From assembly GCA_005885285.1 (NCBI GenBank), contig VAZG01000195.1:1-32069 (forward strand): a DNA stretch of 32,069 nt, in the 5' to 3' direction. The translations under genes were made by a program, and so were the position numbers. The DNA is from Alphaproteobacteria bacterium (lineage in GTDB: Bacteria; Pseudomonadota; Alphaproteobacteria; Rhizobiales; Xanthobacteraceae). The notes under the pieces are model-generated. The model saw only the letters and a program-made list of their open reading frames with translations, was not told the DNA's origin and ran no database searches. The stretch's first letter is position 1. Each line of letters starts with the position of its first letter. Below are positions 15,545 through 23,388 of the stretch, piece after piece.

Positions 15545-16219
15545 CTATCGCGGAGACGGCGTCAGCACCTTGACGCCGCCGAACGAAGTCACGCGGCCGC
15601 GCTGGAGCATCACGATCTGCGTCGCAACCTGGCGCAGTTCTGCTGCGTCGTGGCTGACATAGACCATGGGAACGCCGGCCTCGTCGCGCAGGCGCACGAG
15701 ATAGGGCAGGATCTCGATCTTGCGCCCTTCGTCCAGCGATCCCAATGGCTCATCCAGCAGCAGCAGTCGCGGTTTTGACAACAGCGCGCGGCCGAGCGCG
15801 ACGCGCTGGCGTTCGCCACCCGACAGCTTGCCGGGGCGGCGATCCATCAAATGGCCGATGTCGAGCAGATCGGTGACGCGCCTGCGTTGCGCGGGGTCGT
15901 CGGCAAGTCTGTTCATGCGACGCCCATAGTCGAGGTTCTGCCGTACGTCGAGATGGGGAAACAGCCGCGCATCCTGAAACACATAACCGATGCGGCGGCG
16001 GTGGGGCGGGACATGTACACCCGCCGCGGTGTCGTCGAGCGTCTCGCCGTCCACAGCGATGCTGCCGCGATCGGGCGTGAGCAACCCCGCGATCACGTTG
16101 ATCAGCGAGGTCTTGCCGGCGCCGGAGGCGCCGAATAGCCCGGTGACCCGACCTTCGCTTTCGAAGGAGGCAGAGAGCGAGAATTCGCCGAGCTGTTTTG
16201 CAATATCGACCCGCAGCAT
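15545..16219 (-). CDS. modC: Molybdate ABC transporter ATP-binding protein, short form without Mop domain
   Basis: A 224-residue ABC ATPase that powers molybdate uptake with ModA and ModB. Walker A is GASGAGKTS (about residues 31-39). The signature is LSGGERQRVALGRALLS, Walker B LLLLDEPLGSLDE, and the switch histidine lies in YVSHDAAEL. GYVFQDARLFPHLDVRQNL is the ModC-type Q-loop region. Typical ModC is about 350 residues with a C-terminal Mop/TOBE domain that binds molybdate; this one stops soon after the ATPase domain. The ORF is intact, with no sign of a frameshift in the 22 bases before the convergent PepSY gene. Start ATG 16219 follows the modB stop by 2 bases. Confidence 0.9.
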   Translation of the reverse strand: MLRVDIAKQLGEFSLSASFESEGRVTGLFGASGAGKTSLINVIAGLLTPDRGSIAVDGETLDDTAAGVHVPPHRRRIGYVFQDARLFPHLDVRQNLDYGRRMNRLADDPAQRRRVTDLLDIGHLMDRRPGKLSGGERQRVALGRALLSKPRLLLLDEPLGSLDEGRKIEILPYLVRLRDEAGVPMVYVSHDAAELRQVATQIVMLQRGRVTSFGGVKVLTPSPR

Positions 16220-16221
16220 GA

Positions 16222-16917
16222 TCAATTCCCGTGCAGGCGCAACAAGGCACGCCGCGCGAACCATTCCGACGCCATCAGCGCGCCCATCGCAATGACCATG
16301 GAGACGATCACGAGCCGTAGCGCTGCGGTGTCCCCGTCCGGCGTCTGGATCAGCGAATAGATCGCGGAGGAAATCGTCTGGGTCTCGCCGGGGATGTTCG
16401 ACACAAACGTAATGGTCGCGCCGAACTCGCCGATCGCCTTGGCAAAGCCGAGCACCATGCCCGCCAGAATGCCCGGCAGCGCCAAGGGCAAGGTCACGGT
16501 CGCGAATACCTGCCAGGGCGCCGCCCCCAGCGTTTCGGCGGCCTGCTCAAGCCTGCGATCCACCGCCTCGATCGACAACCGGATTGGACGAACCAATAGT
16601 GGAAACGCCATCACGCCGCAGGCCAGTGCCGCTCCCGTCCAGCGAAACGCGAACACGATGCCGAGATGGTCCGCGAGCCATTGGCCGACCAGGCCGCGCT
16701 TGCCAAAGGTGAGCAACAGCAGATAGCCCGTGACCACTGGCGGCAGCACCAGCGGCAGATGGACAGCTGCATCGAGAACGGACTTGCCCCAGAACTGACG
16801 CCGCGCCAGAAGCCACGCCAGCGCAATGCCGAACGGTGTCGCCACCAAGGTCGCGATCACGGCGACCCGCAGCGACAGCAGGACCGCCGTCCATTCCGTT
16901 GGCGAAATCTCGAACAC
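16222..16917 (-). CDS. modB: Molybdate ABC transporter permease
   Basis: A 231-residue inner-membrane permease for molybdate. It has five or so membrane helices (ALLSLRVAVIATLVATPFGIALAWLLA; AVHLPLVLPPVVTGYLLLLTFG; and others). LVLPPVVTGYLLL and GEFGATITFVSNIPGETQTI are close to signature sequences of ModB/CysT proteins, and AAETLGAAPWQVFATVTLPLALPGI is the EAA loop that contacts ModC. The start is a GTG at 16917, one base after the modA stop, so translation is probably coupled. Length matches E. coli ModB (229). Confidence 0.95.
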   Translation of the reverse strand: MFEISPTEWTAVLLSLRVAVIATLVATPFGIALAWLLARRQFWGKSVLDAAVHLPLVLPPVVTGYLLLLTFGKRGLVGQWLADHLGIVFAFRWTGAALACGVMAFPLLVRPIRLSIEAVDRRLEQAAETLGAAPWQVFATVTLPLALPGILAGMVLGFAKAIGEFGATITFVSNIPGETQTISSAIYSLIQTPDGDTAALRLVIVSMVIAMGALMASEWFARRALLRLHGN

Positions 16918-16918
16918 T

Positions 16919-17704
16919 TCAGGAGGTCGGACGGATCAGGTAAATGAAGCCGTACTTCTCAAGCACGGCCTTGGCGGCCGACGAGCGCAGGAAATCGAGA
17001 TAGGCGGCCGCCTCCGCCTTCGCGGTCGTCGTCGCTGCGACTGGATAGATGATGGCGGAGTGGGATTCGGATGGGAAGGTGCCGACGATTTTGACGCCGG
17101 GCTCGACCTTGGCGTCAGTCGAATAGACGATCCCAAGCGCGGCTTCGCCGCGCGCCACCAGCGTCAGCGCTGCGCGCACGCTTTCGGCCATCGCGAATTT
17201 CGGCTCGGCCGCCTGCCACGCGCCGAGTTTTTCCAACGCCGCCCTGGCATATTTGCCGACCGGCACGGCCTTGACATCGCCGGTCGCGATCTTGCCGTCG
17301 CCGGCAAGCCTGGCGAGATCGAAGCCCTGTCCGATCGCGACATTGTTGATTTCGGAATATTTGGGAGCGATCAGGACGATGCTGTTGCCGAGCAGATTGA
17401 CCCGGGTCGATACGTTGATGTTCTTTTTGCTGACGGCATAATCCATCCAGTCGGTGTCGGCGGACACGAAGATGTCCGCGGGCGCACCCTGCTCGACCTG
17501 CCTTGCGAGCGAAGAACTCGCGGCATAGCTGGCATTGACCTTGATGCCGGACTTCGCGGTGAACGCGGCGTCGATGTCGTCAAGCGCGTTCTTCATCGAG
17601 GCGGCGGCGAATACGGTGAGGATCTTGTCCTCGGCGAGAGCGGGCGAAGCGGCCGATCCGCACAGGATCGCGAAGGCTGTGAATAGTCCGGCAAGACGAT
17701 GCAT
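16919..17704 (-). CDS. modA: Molybdate-binding periplasmic protein
   Basis: A 261-residue periplasmic protein that captures molybdate or tungstate. A signal peptide (MHRLAGLFTAFAILCGSAASPALA) is followed by the class signature LTVFAAASMKNALDDI, the ligand-contact stretch SYAASSSLARQVEQGAPADIFVSAD, then VARGEAALGIVYSTDA and YPVAATTTAKAEAAAYLDFL. The track ORF starts at 17824; ATG 17704 is chosen because it begins a proper signal peptide and the preceding 40 residues look non-coding. It heads the modABC run. The 186-base upstream gap shows no convincing Mo-box (ATCGnTATATA type), so control by ModE is not evident. Confidence 0.94.
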   Translation of the reverse strand: MHRLAGLFTAFAILCGSAASPALAEDKILTVFAAASMKNALDDIDAAFTAKSGIKVNASYAASSSLARQVEQGAPADIFVSADTDWMDYAVSKKNINVSTRVNLLGNSIVLIAPKYSEINNVAIGQGFDLARLAGDGKIATGDVKAVPVGKYARAALEKLGAWQAAEPKFAMAESVRAALTLVARGEAALGIVYSTDAKVEPGVKIVGTFPSESHSAIIYPVAATTTAKAEAAAYLDFLRSSAAKAVLEKYGFIYLIRPTS

Positions 17705-17782
17705 TGAAGCGCTCCAGGCGTGTTCGCGGGACGCGTTGTTGCGCGCGCAAATCAGGCGTCGGTTGGATAAGGGAAGCGACGG

Positions 17783-17801
17783 CCGGAAAGCGCTGTTCCG
17801 G
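17783..17801 (-). promoter_or_regulatory. Hairpin in the modA leader
   Basis: CCGGAA (17783-17788) and TTCCGG (17796-17801) form a perfect 6-bp stem with a 7-base loop, about 80 bases before the modA start. It may be a regulator site or RNA structure. I could not fit the region to the known Moco riboswitch or Mo-box. Confidence 0.3.
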
Positions 17802-17890
17802 TGATCCCCTGGACTTACGGTCATCAGGGATGTCGCTGGCAGCTGACAATAACAGGCTGGAAAATCCCGTAAAGGCGGCCGTTTGTCTGG

Positions 17891-18406
17891 TCAAGGCGCC
17901 TGGTCGGCGGGCAGGATCGCAATCGAGATCGAATTCTCCTTGATGCCTGAGACCTGCAGCACGAACGGGCCTGCGGAAAGCCCGTACCTCATGGTTTTGC
18001 GGATGCCGTCACAGTCGGTGGCGCCGCTGAAGCCCTTGGGTTTGACGAAATGTCCGTCCTGCACCACGTCGACCCACCCTCCCGCGGACAAGCTGACGGT
18101 GTAAAGGCCGGCTTTGGGCGCGCCTTTGATGCTGGCAAAGCCAGCGAACGTGCCTTCCTTTGGCGCGCGCTCGGGCGGCGAGGGCAGCTTGGCCTCGGCC
18201 GATGCGGTCAGCGCCAGCGTGATCCCGTGCGATGGCAGGGCGGCGAGTTCGGCACCCGAGGCAAGCTGGGTGCGATCCGGTGCGGTCAGCGCCGCACGCT
18301 CGCGATCTACAGGCCATCTGAATTTGTCGCAGCCGCTCGGTTCTTCCGCCGCCAACGCGGGCGCGGTAGTGAGCAGCAGCAATACGACGAGAACAGGCGT
18401 GCGCAT
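17891..18406 (-). CDS. Exported hypothetical protein coupled to molbindin
   Basis: A 171-residue protein with a signal peptide (MRTPVLVVLLLLTTAPALA) and a mature part of about 150 residues containing three cysteines, one near the start (SGCDKFRWPVDRERAAL) and one in ATDCDGIRKTM. The later half is rich in beta-prone sequence (GLYTVSLSAGGWVDVVQDGHFVKP; PFVLQVSGIKENSISIAILP) and may form a small beta-sandwich. I do not recognise a named family. Its ATG stands one base after the stop of the molbindin gene (TGACATG), so the two are translated together, and modABC follows 186 bases downstream. This context hints at a role in molybdenum handling or in another periplasmic process, unproven. Confidence 0.75.
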   Translation of the reverse strand: MRTPVLVVLLLLTTAPALAAEEPSGCDKFRWPVDRERAALTAPDRTQLASGAELAALPSHGITLALTASAEAKLPSPPERAPKEGTFAGFASIKGAPKAGLYTVSLSAGGWVDVVQDGHFVKPKGFSGATDCDGIRKTMRYGLSAGPFVLQVSGIKENSISIAILPADQAP

Positions 18407-18407
18407 G

Positions 18408-18617
18408 TCAATCCACCGCGATCATGACGTCGGACGCCTTGACCACGACGGTGACGTGACCATTGGCCTTGATGCCGAGGTCGTCGATCGCCTCGTTAGT
18501 GATCGAGGAGGTGACGATCTGGCCGCCACCGATATCGACGCGAACATGGGATGTGGTCGCGCCCTTCTTCACTTCGACGACGGTGCCCTTGATCTGGTTG
18601 CGTGCACTGATGCGCAT
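18408..18617 (-). CDS. mop: Molbindin (free-standing Mop/TOBE domain protein)
   Basis: A 69-residue protein made of one Mop domain: MRISARNQIKGTVVEVKKGATTSHVRVDIGGGQIVTSSITNEAIDDLGIKANGHVTVVVKASDVMIAVD. The opening ISARNQ-KG, the IGGG turn and the closing VKASDVMI are the conserved family features. Molbindins assemble into hexamers that bind molybdate or tungstate and are thought to store it in the cytoplasm. It lies upstream of the modABC run and is coupled to the exported unknown gene. It may supply the Mop function that ModC lacks here. The spacer before it holds no strong ribosome site and no clear Mo-box. Confidence 0.93.
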   Translation of the reverse strand: MRISARNQIKGTVVEVKKGATTSHVRVDIGGGQIVTSSITNEAIDDLGIKANGHVTVVVKASDVMIAVD

Positions 18618-18731
18618 GATGTTTTTACTCTGTTATGTCGTGCGCGGTCGCGCCGCGTCGGCGTGCTTTGGTTTCAAGAATGCGGGACCGTCGTCCCAGA
18701 CGAGGCGACGCGCTTACGGCGCTGCGTTGAG

Positions 18732-19727
18732 TTATTTTAGTGGAAGTTGTGACGGAATCAAAACACCGTCGCGATCGCGGTGCTGCTGCTTGGCATCCGG
18801 TGCGTTCAAGACCTGTTTGCAGGCGGCAGGCAATTGCGCCAGCGTTGGTCCCGTCCGCGGCTTGGGCGGCTCTTTCGGCGGCTCCGGGTGGAGGATCTTG
18901 TCCTTGAACCAGTAGGCGAGGTCCTTTGCGCCGCAGCCTTCGCCGCCCCCCTGATCCGGCTGGCCTTTGCATTCGCTGGCGCCCGGCGGGCACGCCATGC
19001 GGATGTGGAAGTGATAATCGTGGCCGTACCACGGGCGGATCTTCGCAAGCCAGCTTCGGTCGCCCTTGGCCTCGCGGCACAGCGCTTTCTTGATCGCGGG
19101 GTTGACGAAGATGCGCTGCACGCCCGGTTCTTGCGCGGCGTCGCGCAGGACCAGGACATGCCCCGGCGTGAAAACCTTCGGATCGATATCGAGCCGATCC
19201 TCACGCACCATCATCACCGCTGACATCTCCTCCCGCTCTTCGCGTGACAATAGGTGATCGGGCATCGGCGTCAGCCAGATATCAGCGTCGAGCCCGATCT
19301 GATGGCTGGCATGGCCGGTCAGCGCCGGCCCGCCGCGCGGCTGGGCGATGTCGCCGATCAATATTCCGGGCCAGCCGGCGTCCCTGTGCGCCTTGACCGA
19401 CAACCGCTTCAGAAGCGCGATCGTATCGGGATGCCCCCAGTAGCGGTTGCGCGACAGCCGCATCACCTGCCAGGTGTTACCGGTGATCGGCATCTGTTCC
19501 GCGCCCGCGATGCAGCCTTTGACGTAGGAGCCGAGCACCTTAGTCGGCATCGCCGCCGGCAACAGCTTGCGGGCGAACAGCTCCTTGGCGCCGATCTTGG
19601 GATCGCTGGGATTGGCAAGCGGCGGCAGCGGTTTTGCATCGACGCTGCCCTTGTCCTGTGCCGACGCTGACATGGCGTGGATGACGATGGATAAGAGCAA
19701 GGGAAGGAGAATCGGGCGAGGGATCAT
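18732..19727 (-). CDS. mepA: Penicillin-insensitive murein endopeptidase
   Basis: A 331-residue periplasmic LAS-type zinc peptidase that cuts D-Ala-mDap cross-links in peptidoglycan. A signal peptide (MIPRPILLPLLLSIVIHAMSASAQ) is followed by motifs for the metal ligands: HASHQIGLDADIW (His and Asp) and GHDYHFHIRMACP (His). The surrounding RNRYWGHPDTI and DIAQPRGGPALTGHASH stretches are typical of MepA. Cysteines in the C-terminal part are consistent with disulfides seen in the family. ATG 19727 is chosen rather than the track start 19772 because it begins the signal peptide and follows a GAGTGAG ribosome site. It precedes the molbindin gene on the same strand with a 114-base gap. Confidence 0.94.
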   Translation of the reverse strand: MIPRPILLPLLLSIVIHAMSASAQDKGSVDAKPLPPLANPSDPKIGAKELFARKLLPAAMPTKVLGSYVKGCIAGAEQMPITGNTWQVMRLSRNRYWGHPDTIALLKRLSVKAHRDAGWPGILIGDIAQPRGGPALTGHASHQIGLDADIWLTPMPDHLLSREEREEMSAVMMVREDRLDIDPKVFTPGHVLVLRDAAQEPGVQRIFVNPAIKKALCREAKGDRSWLAKIRPWYGHDYHFHIRMACPPGASECKGQPDQGGGEGCGAKDLAYWFKDKILHPEPPKEPPKPRTGPTLAQLPAACKQVLNAPDAKQQHRDRDGVLIPSQLPLK

Positions 19728-19846
19728 CGGCTCACTCTTTAGGCCAGCGGTCAGCATGGAAACACCAGGCACCGATAACGCTCCAATCGCAATCGCTTGA
19801 TCTTGCGGCCACGCTTTCCTGGCCTGGAGTTTTCCTCTCGATGAAG

Positions 19847-20305
19847 CTAGCGGTCATTTCGCCCGGCTGTCTTCCGCTTGTTGAGGTGATAGGTCAGCGC
19901 CAACGCCACGCAATGACGTAGCGCGGGCTTCGGGAGATCATCCGCTGCATCCAGCAAGACGCTGCGATTGCCGTCATAGTTCAGTTCCGGGTAGAGGTCG
20001 CGGAATGTCGCGACCGGGTCGGTCTGGCAATGGAAATAGATCGCATATTGCCCATCGGCGGCCTTCGCCCGGTCGATCCGGATCGTGCTGCCGCTTTTCG
20101 TCTGCGGGGTCAGGTAGCTCGGCTGACCCCATTTGAGGGTCTCTTCCAGGGCCCCGACGCCCTCGGTGGCCCTAGCCGTATCGAAGATCAGCCGGCGTAG
20201 CGCCAGCAATTTTGCCTTGACCGGCTTGGGATAGGCGCGGAACACCGCTTCGACGCCTGAATTCTCAGCGGCGCTGTTTCCGGCCTTCTTCGCTGACTTC
20301 TTCAT
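19847..20305 (-). CDS. DUF1801 domain protein
   Basis: A 152-residue cytosolic protein of the DUF1801 / YdhG-like family. The N-terminus is lysine-rich (MKKSAKKAGN). The core reads ALRRLIFDTARATEGVGALEETLKWGQPSYLTPQTKSGSTIRID, followed by YAIYFHCQTDPVATFRDLYPELNYDGNRSVLL, which is characteristic. The fold is related to the YjbR/CyaY-like group; the function is unknown. ATG 20305 is preferred over the track start at 20413, whose first 36 residues are not family-like. The gene is divergent from the RDD gene. Confidence 0.85.
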   Translation of the reverse strand: MKKSAKKAGNSAAENSGVEAVFRAYPKPVKAKLLALRRLIFDTARATEGVGALEETLKWGQPSYLTPQTKSGSTIRIDRAKAADGQYAIYFHCQTDPVATFRDLYPELNYDGNRSVLLDAADDLPKPALRHCVALALTYHLNKRKTAGRNDR

Positions 20306-20427
20306 AGCGCACGCTGCCGACGCAAATAATACAGGCCCAGGTGAGGCTAGCCGCGCGTACAGCAGAAGCCAATCTCCAATTATCCGTGTGCCCGGCTCGG
20401 CGATTCGAACCATAATCTTCCTCGCGC

Positions 20428-20443
20428 CGTCTCATGAGAGACG
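20428..20443. promoter_or_regulatory. Inverted repeat in the divergent DUF1801/RDD gap
   Basis: CGTCTC-ATGA-GAGACG forms a perfect 6-bp stem with a 4-base loop. The ATG at 20434, used as the start by the ORF track, lies in the loop, which favours a later start for the RDD gene. Confidence 0.3.
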
Positions 20444-20505
20444 CCAATTCGACTGGCTTAGGGCGGTCGTGGACGGATGGACAGGACCAAGATGACGTGC
20501 CGGCC

Positions 20506-21231
20506 ATGAGATTGGATGCGCCCGCCATGCAAGCGCCGCTCTACGCTCGATTTTATCGCCGATTTCGGGGCATCGTGGTCGATTGGATCATCGTCATGGC
20601 CGTCACTTTTGGCGCGATCTTCGTAGCGATCACGATAGGCAACGACAATTTCTCCCGTGTGGTCGGGTTTCTCGTCGTCGTCGCGCTGTTGCTCTACGAG
20701 CCGGTCCTGGTGTCGTTCACCGGCGGCACGTTCGGGCATTATTGCAGCAATCTTCGCGTGGTAGACGAGCGCAGCGGCGGCAATGTGAGTTTTCTGAAAG
20801 CCTGTGCCCGCGTTATCATCAAGGGTGTGCTTGGCTGGTATTCGTTCGTGGTTCTGGCGGCGACCCGACGCAACCAGGCGATTCACGATCTGGCGACGCG
20901 CTCGACGGTGCAAATCCGCGATCCGGCAAGGGCCCATCCAGGCCAATACATCACCGAGCGCGCCGAAGTCGCGGCCTTCGGCATGCCGTCCCGGTTACGG
21001 CGGGCCGCCATCATCTGCGCCTATCTGCTCTTGCTGGTCATCGCCCTCGGGATCGTTGTCAACGGGATCGTTATGGCTGGCGTGCTGTCGGATCGTTGCC
21101 TCAATAATGATTATTGCTCGGGCGGCGAACGGATCAGCGTCCTCGTCACAGGTGTTACGTTGCTGGCGATGACGGCGGCCGTCATTGCGCTCGGGTGGAA
21201 GGGCCGACTTATCGGCGCCCGCAAACAATGA
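20506..21231 (+). CDS. RDD family membrane protein
   Basis: A protein of about 241 residues with four or five membrane helices. The RDD motif region is RFYRRFRGIVVDWIIVMAVTFGAIFVAI, then VVGFLVVVALLLYEPVLVSFTGGTFGHYCSNLRVVDERSGG, and the conserved basic end of the domain, NQAIHDLATRSTVQI. RDD proteins have been linked to ion transport or membrane assembly, but no role is fixed. Two extra helices follow the RDD domain (IICAYLLLLVIALGIVVNGIVMAG; VTGVTLLAMTAAVIALGW). The start is uncertain: ATGs at 20434, 20506 and 20527 are in frame; I choose 20506. It ends 10 bases before the convergent chemoreceptor stop. Confidence 0.85.
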   Translation: MRLDAPAMQAPLYARFYRRFRGIVVDWIIVMAVTFGAIFVAITIGNDNFSRVVGFLVVVALLLYEPVLVSFTGGTFGHYCSNLRVVDERSGGNVSFLKACARVIIKGVLGWYSFVVLAATRRNQAIHDLATRSTVQIRDPARAHPGQYITERAEVAAFGMPSRLRRAAIICAYLLLLVIALGIVVNGIVMAGVLSDRCLNNDYCSGGERISVLVTGVTLLAMTAAVIALGWKGRLIGARKQ

Positions 21232-21241
21232 CTGGGACCAG

Positions 21242-23209
21242 CTACGCGGCGTCGCGCAGCCCGGCAAGGAAGGTGTCGACGCTCTTGAACAGTTCGTCGG
21301 CGTGCTGGCTGAGCTCGCCGGAGGCGACCATGACGTTGTCGGCGAGCGCGCGCGACTGGTCAGCGGCATGGCTTGCGCCGGCGACATTGGCCGAAACCTC
21401 GCCGGTGCCGGCGGCCGCCTGTTGCACGCTGCGTGCGATTTCGCGGGTTGCCGAACCCTGCTCTTCGACGGCTGCGGCAATCGTGGTTGCGATCCCGCTG
21501 ATCTCCCGGATGGTGTCGCTGATGCCGCCAATGGCGACGACGCAATCGCCGGTGGCGGATTGGATCGCTGTGACCTGGCCCGCGATCTCCTCGGTGGCCT
21601 TGGCCGTCTGGCTGGCTAGTCCTTTGACCTCGGCGGCGACGACGGCAAAGCCCCGGCCGGCTTCGCCGGCACGCGCCGCCTCGATGGTCGCATTCAGTGC
21701 CAGCAGATTGGTCTGGCTGGCGATGGCGCTGATCAGGCGAAGCACGTCGCCGATCTTCTCGCTGGCGGCGGTGAGGCTCGCGACCATCTCGGTGGTCTGC
21801 CCGGCCTTGACCACGGCGGCATCGGCGACGCCGCTGGAATGGGTGACCTGACGGCCGATCTCGGCCACCGACGAGGCAAGCTCTTCGGTGGCGGCGGCGA
21901 CCGTGGCGACGCTGGTCGAAGCTTCCTCTGACGCGGTAGCCGCGGCTTTAGCCCGCTCCGAAGTGCCGTTGACGCTCGCCGTAATCTCGCGCGCGACGCG
22001 CTGCATGTCCTGCGTCGCCTTCGCGACCGCGGCGACCACGCTCTTGACGTCGGCCTCGAAACGGTCCGCCATCCGGCGCTGCAAGGCTTTCTTCTCGAGT
22101 TCGGCCTGCTGTTTGGCAGCCTCCTGTGTCTCGCGCATCGTGCCGGCCTCGATCATGTTGCGGCGGAACACGTCGACGGCCAATGCCATGGTGCCGAGTT
22201 CGTCGCCCCTGGCGCCGCCGGGGATCGTTACATCGGTGTCGCCGCTCGAGAGGCGGTTCATCACCGCAGTGATCGCGATCAGCGGGCGCGACATGCCGCG
22301 GCCAAGCAGGAATGCCAGCAGTGCGGCGCCCGCCAGGATGGCGAGGGTGCCGAGAATGAGATTGCGCTGTGAACTCGCCGCCACTGCCTCGTATTCGGTG
22401 GTGTCCTTGATGACCTCGATCACCGCGATCGGCTGTCCGGCATAATTTTTGACCTGCCCGACATAGAGCGCGGCGGGATGGCCATCGAAGGTGGCGTCGC
22501 GATGCAGCGCCGCGCCATTGATGACGGTCTTCAGTTCGTCCGGCGTCGCGACCACGGCATCGCCGAAGGTCGAGGAGATTTTCTTGAACTCCTTGCCGTC
22601 GAACGCATGCACGGCAAGGTCGATGCCGAAGCGCTTCTTGGCGCGGTCGACGAATTCCTTGCCGAACGCGGCGCCGACGTCGGTATTCGCGATGGTCTTG
22701 CCGTCACGCACGATCGGCGTCATGCCGAAAATGCCGAGCTGCTCCCGCCCCGGCTCGACGCCGACAATCGGCGTGCCGGTCTTGATCGCCTCCACCACCG
22801 TGTGGCGGCGGCCCGAAACGTCGTCTCCGAAAACCTTGGGGGCATGGACCCGGTAGAACGACAGCGCCGGCGGCGTCTGGAACGTGATCAGCGGGATACC
22901 CTGCGCCGTCAACGCCTTCATCGGGCCGCCAAGCAGTGCCGCCAACGCGTCGCGATCGCCTCTGGCGATGGCGTCGCCGACCGGAGGCAGCGCGGCGATA
23001 ACGGCGCTGACCGCGAGCGTGGCGCGCCCCTCATAGTCGATCGCCGCGATGACGCTGTCATATTGCAGCTTCAGTTGCTGTTCGAGCGCGAGTTGCGTCA
23101 GCGTGCGCTGCTGGATGATCGAGAATGTACCCAAAACTCCGCAGGCGACCGCGACGGTCAATGAAATGACCAGGATGAGGCGGGCCGAGATCGATCGAAG
23201 TTTGAACAT
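21242..23209 (-). CDS. Methyl-accepting chemotaxis protein with periplasmic Cache-type domain
   Basis: A 655-residue transmembrane chemoreceptor. A first membrane helix ([22 protein letters not shown]) is followed by a periplasmic domain of about 260 residues that looks like the Cache_3/Cache_2 group ([63 protein letters not shown]). Then come a second helix ([22 protein letters not shown]), a HAMP segment ([26 protein letters not shown]) and the signalling hairpin tip [29 protein letters not shown]. It would pass ligand information to CheA. No CheR/CheB pentapeptide is seen at the C-terminus (...FLAGLRDAA). It is an orphan, with no che genes in the window. Confidence 0.95.
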   Translation of the reverse strand: MFKLRSISARLILVISLTVAVACGVLGTFSIIQQRTLTQLALEQQLKLQYDSVIAAIDYEGRATLAVSAVIAALPPVGDAIARGDRDALAALLGGPMKALTAQGIPLITFQTPPALSFYRVHAPKVFGDDVSGRRHTVVEAIKTGTPIVGVEPGREQLGIFGMTPIVRDGKTIANTDVGAAFGKEFVDRAKKRFGIDLAVHAFDGKEFKKISSTFGDAVVATPDELKTVINGAALHRDATFDGHPAALYVGQVKNYAGQPIAVIEVIKDTTEYEAVAASSQRNLILGTLAILAGAALLAFLLGRGMSRPLIAITAVMNRLSSGDTDVTIPGGARGDELGTMALAVDVFRRNMIEAGTMRETQEAAKQQAELEKKALQRRMADRFEADVKSVVAAVAKATQDMQRVAREITASVNGTSERAKAAATASEEASTSVATVAAATEELASSVAEIGRQVTHSSGVADAAVVKAGQTTEMVASLTAASEKIGDVLRLISAIASQTNLLALNATIEAARAGEAGRGFAVVAAEVKGLASQTAKATEEIAGQVTAIQSATGDCVVAIGGISDTIREISGIATTIAAAVEEQGSATREIARSVQQAAAGTGEVSANVAGASHAADQSRALADNVMVASGELSQHADELFKSVDTFLAGLRDAA

Positions 23210-23388
23210 GGGGGATTCCGAGGCTCCGCGAGGAAGATTCGGAAAGCTCCCAGAAAGTGCTTAACAACTAGGTAAATTCGGCATTGCACGAATGGTTGAC
23301 GGCCATGCGTTTGGGCCTGATTCTGGATCGGGACCAAGGCTCCAGATCGACGTGTTCGAACGGCGCCGAGCCGTGCCGGCCGGTCCTT

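Noticed and set aside
16826-17686. 286-codon plus-strand ORF antisense to modA
   Set aside because: Shadow frame; modA on the other strand is complete with signal peptide and class signature.
20380-20425. Possible tRNA T-arm (GGTTCGAATC-like) on the minus strand
   Set aside because: The sequence around it does not form a T-stem, and no acceptor, anticodon or D-arm can be built.
22478-23164. 228-codon plus-strand ORF antisense to the chemoreceptor gene
   Set aside because: R/D/G/H-rich shadow of the Cache-domain coding region.
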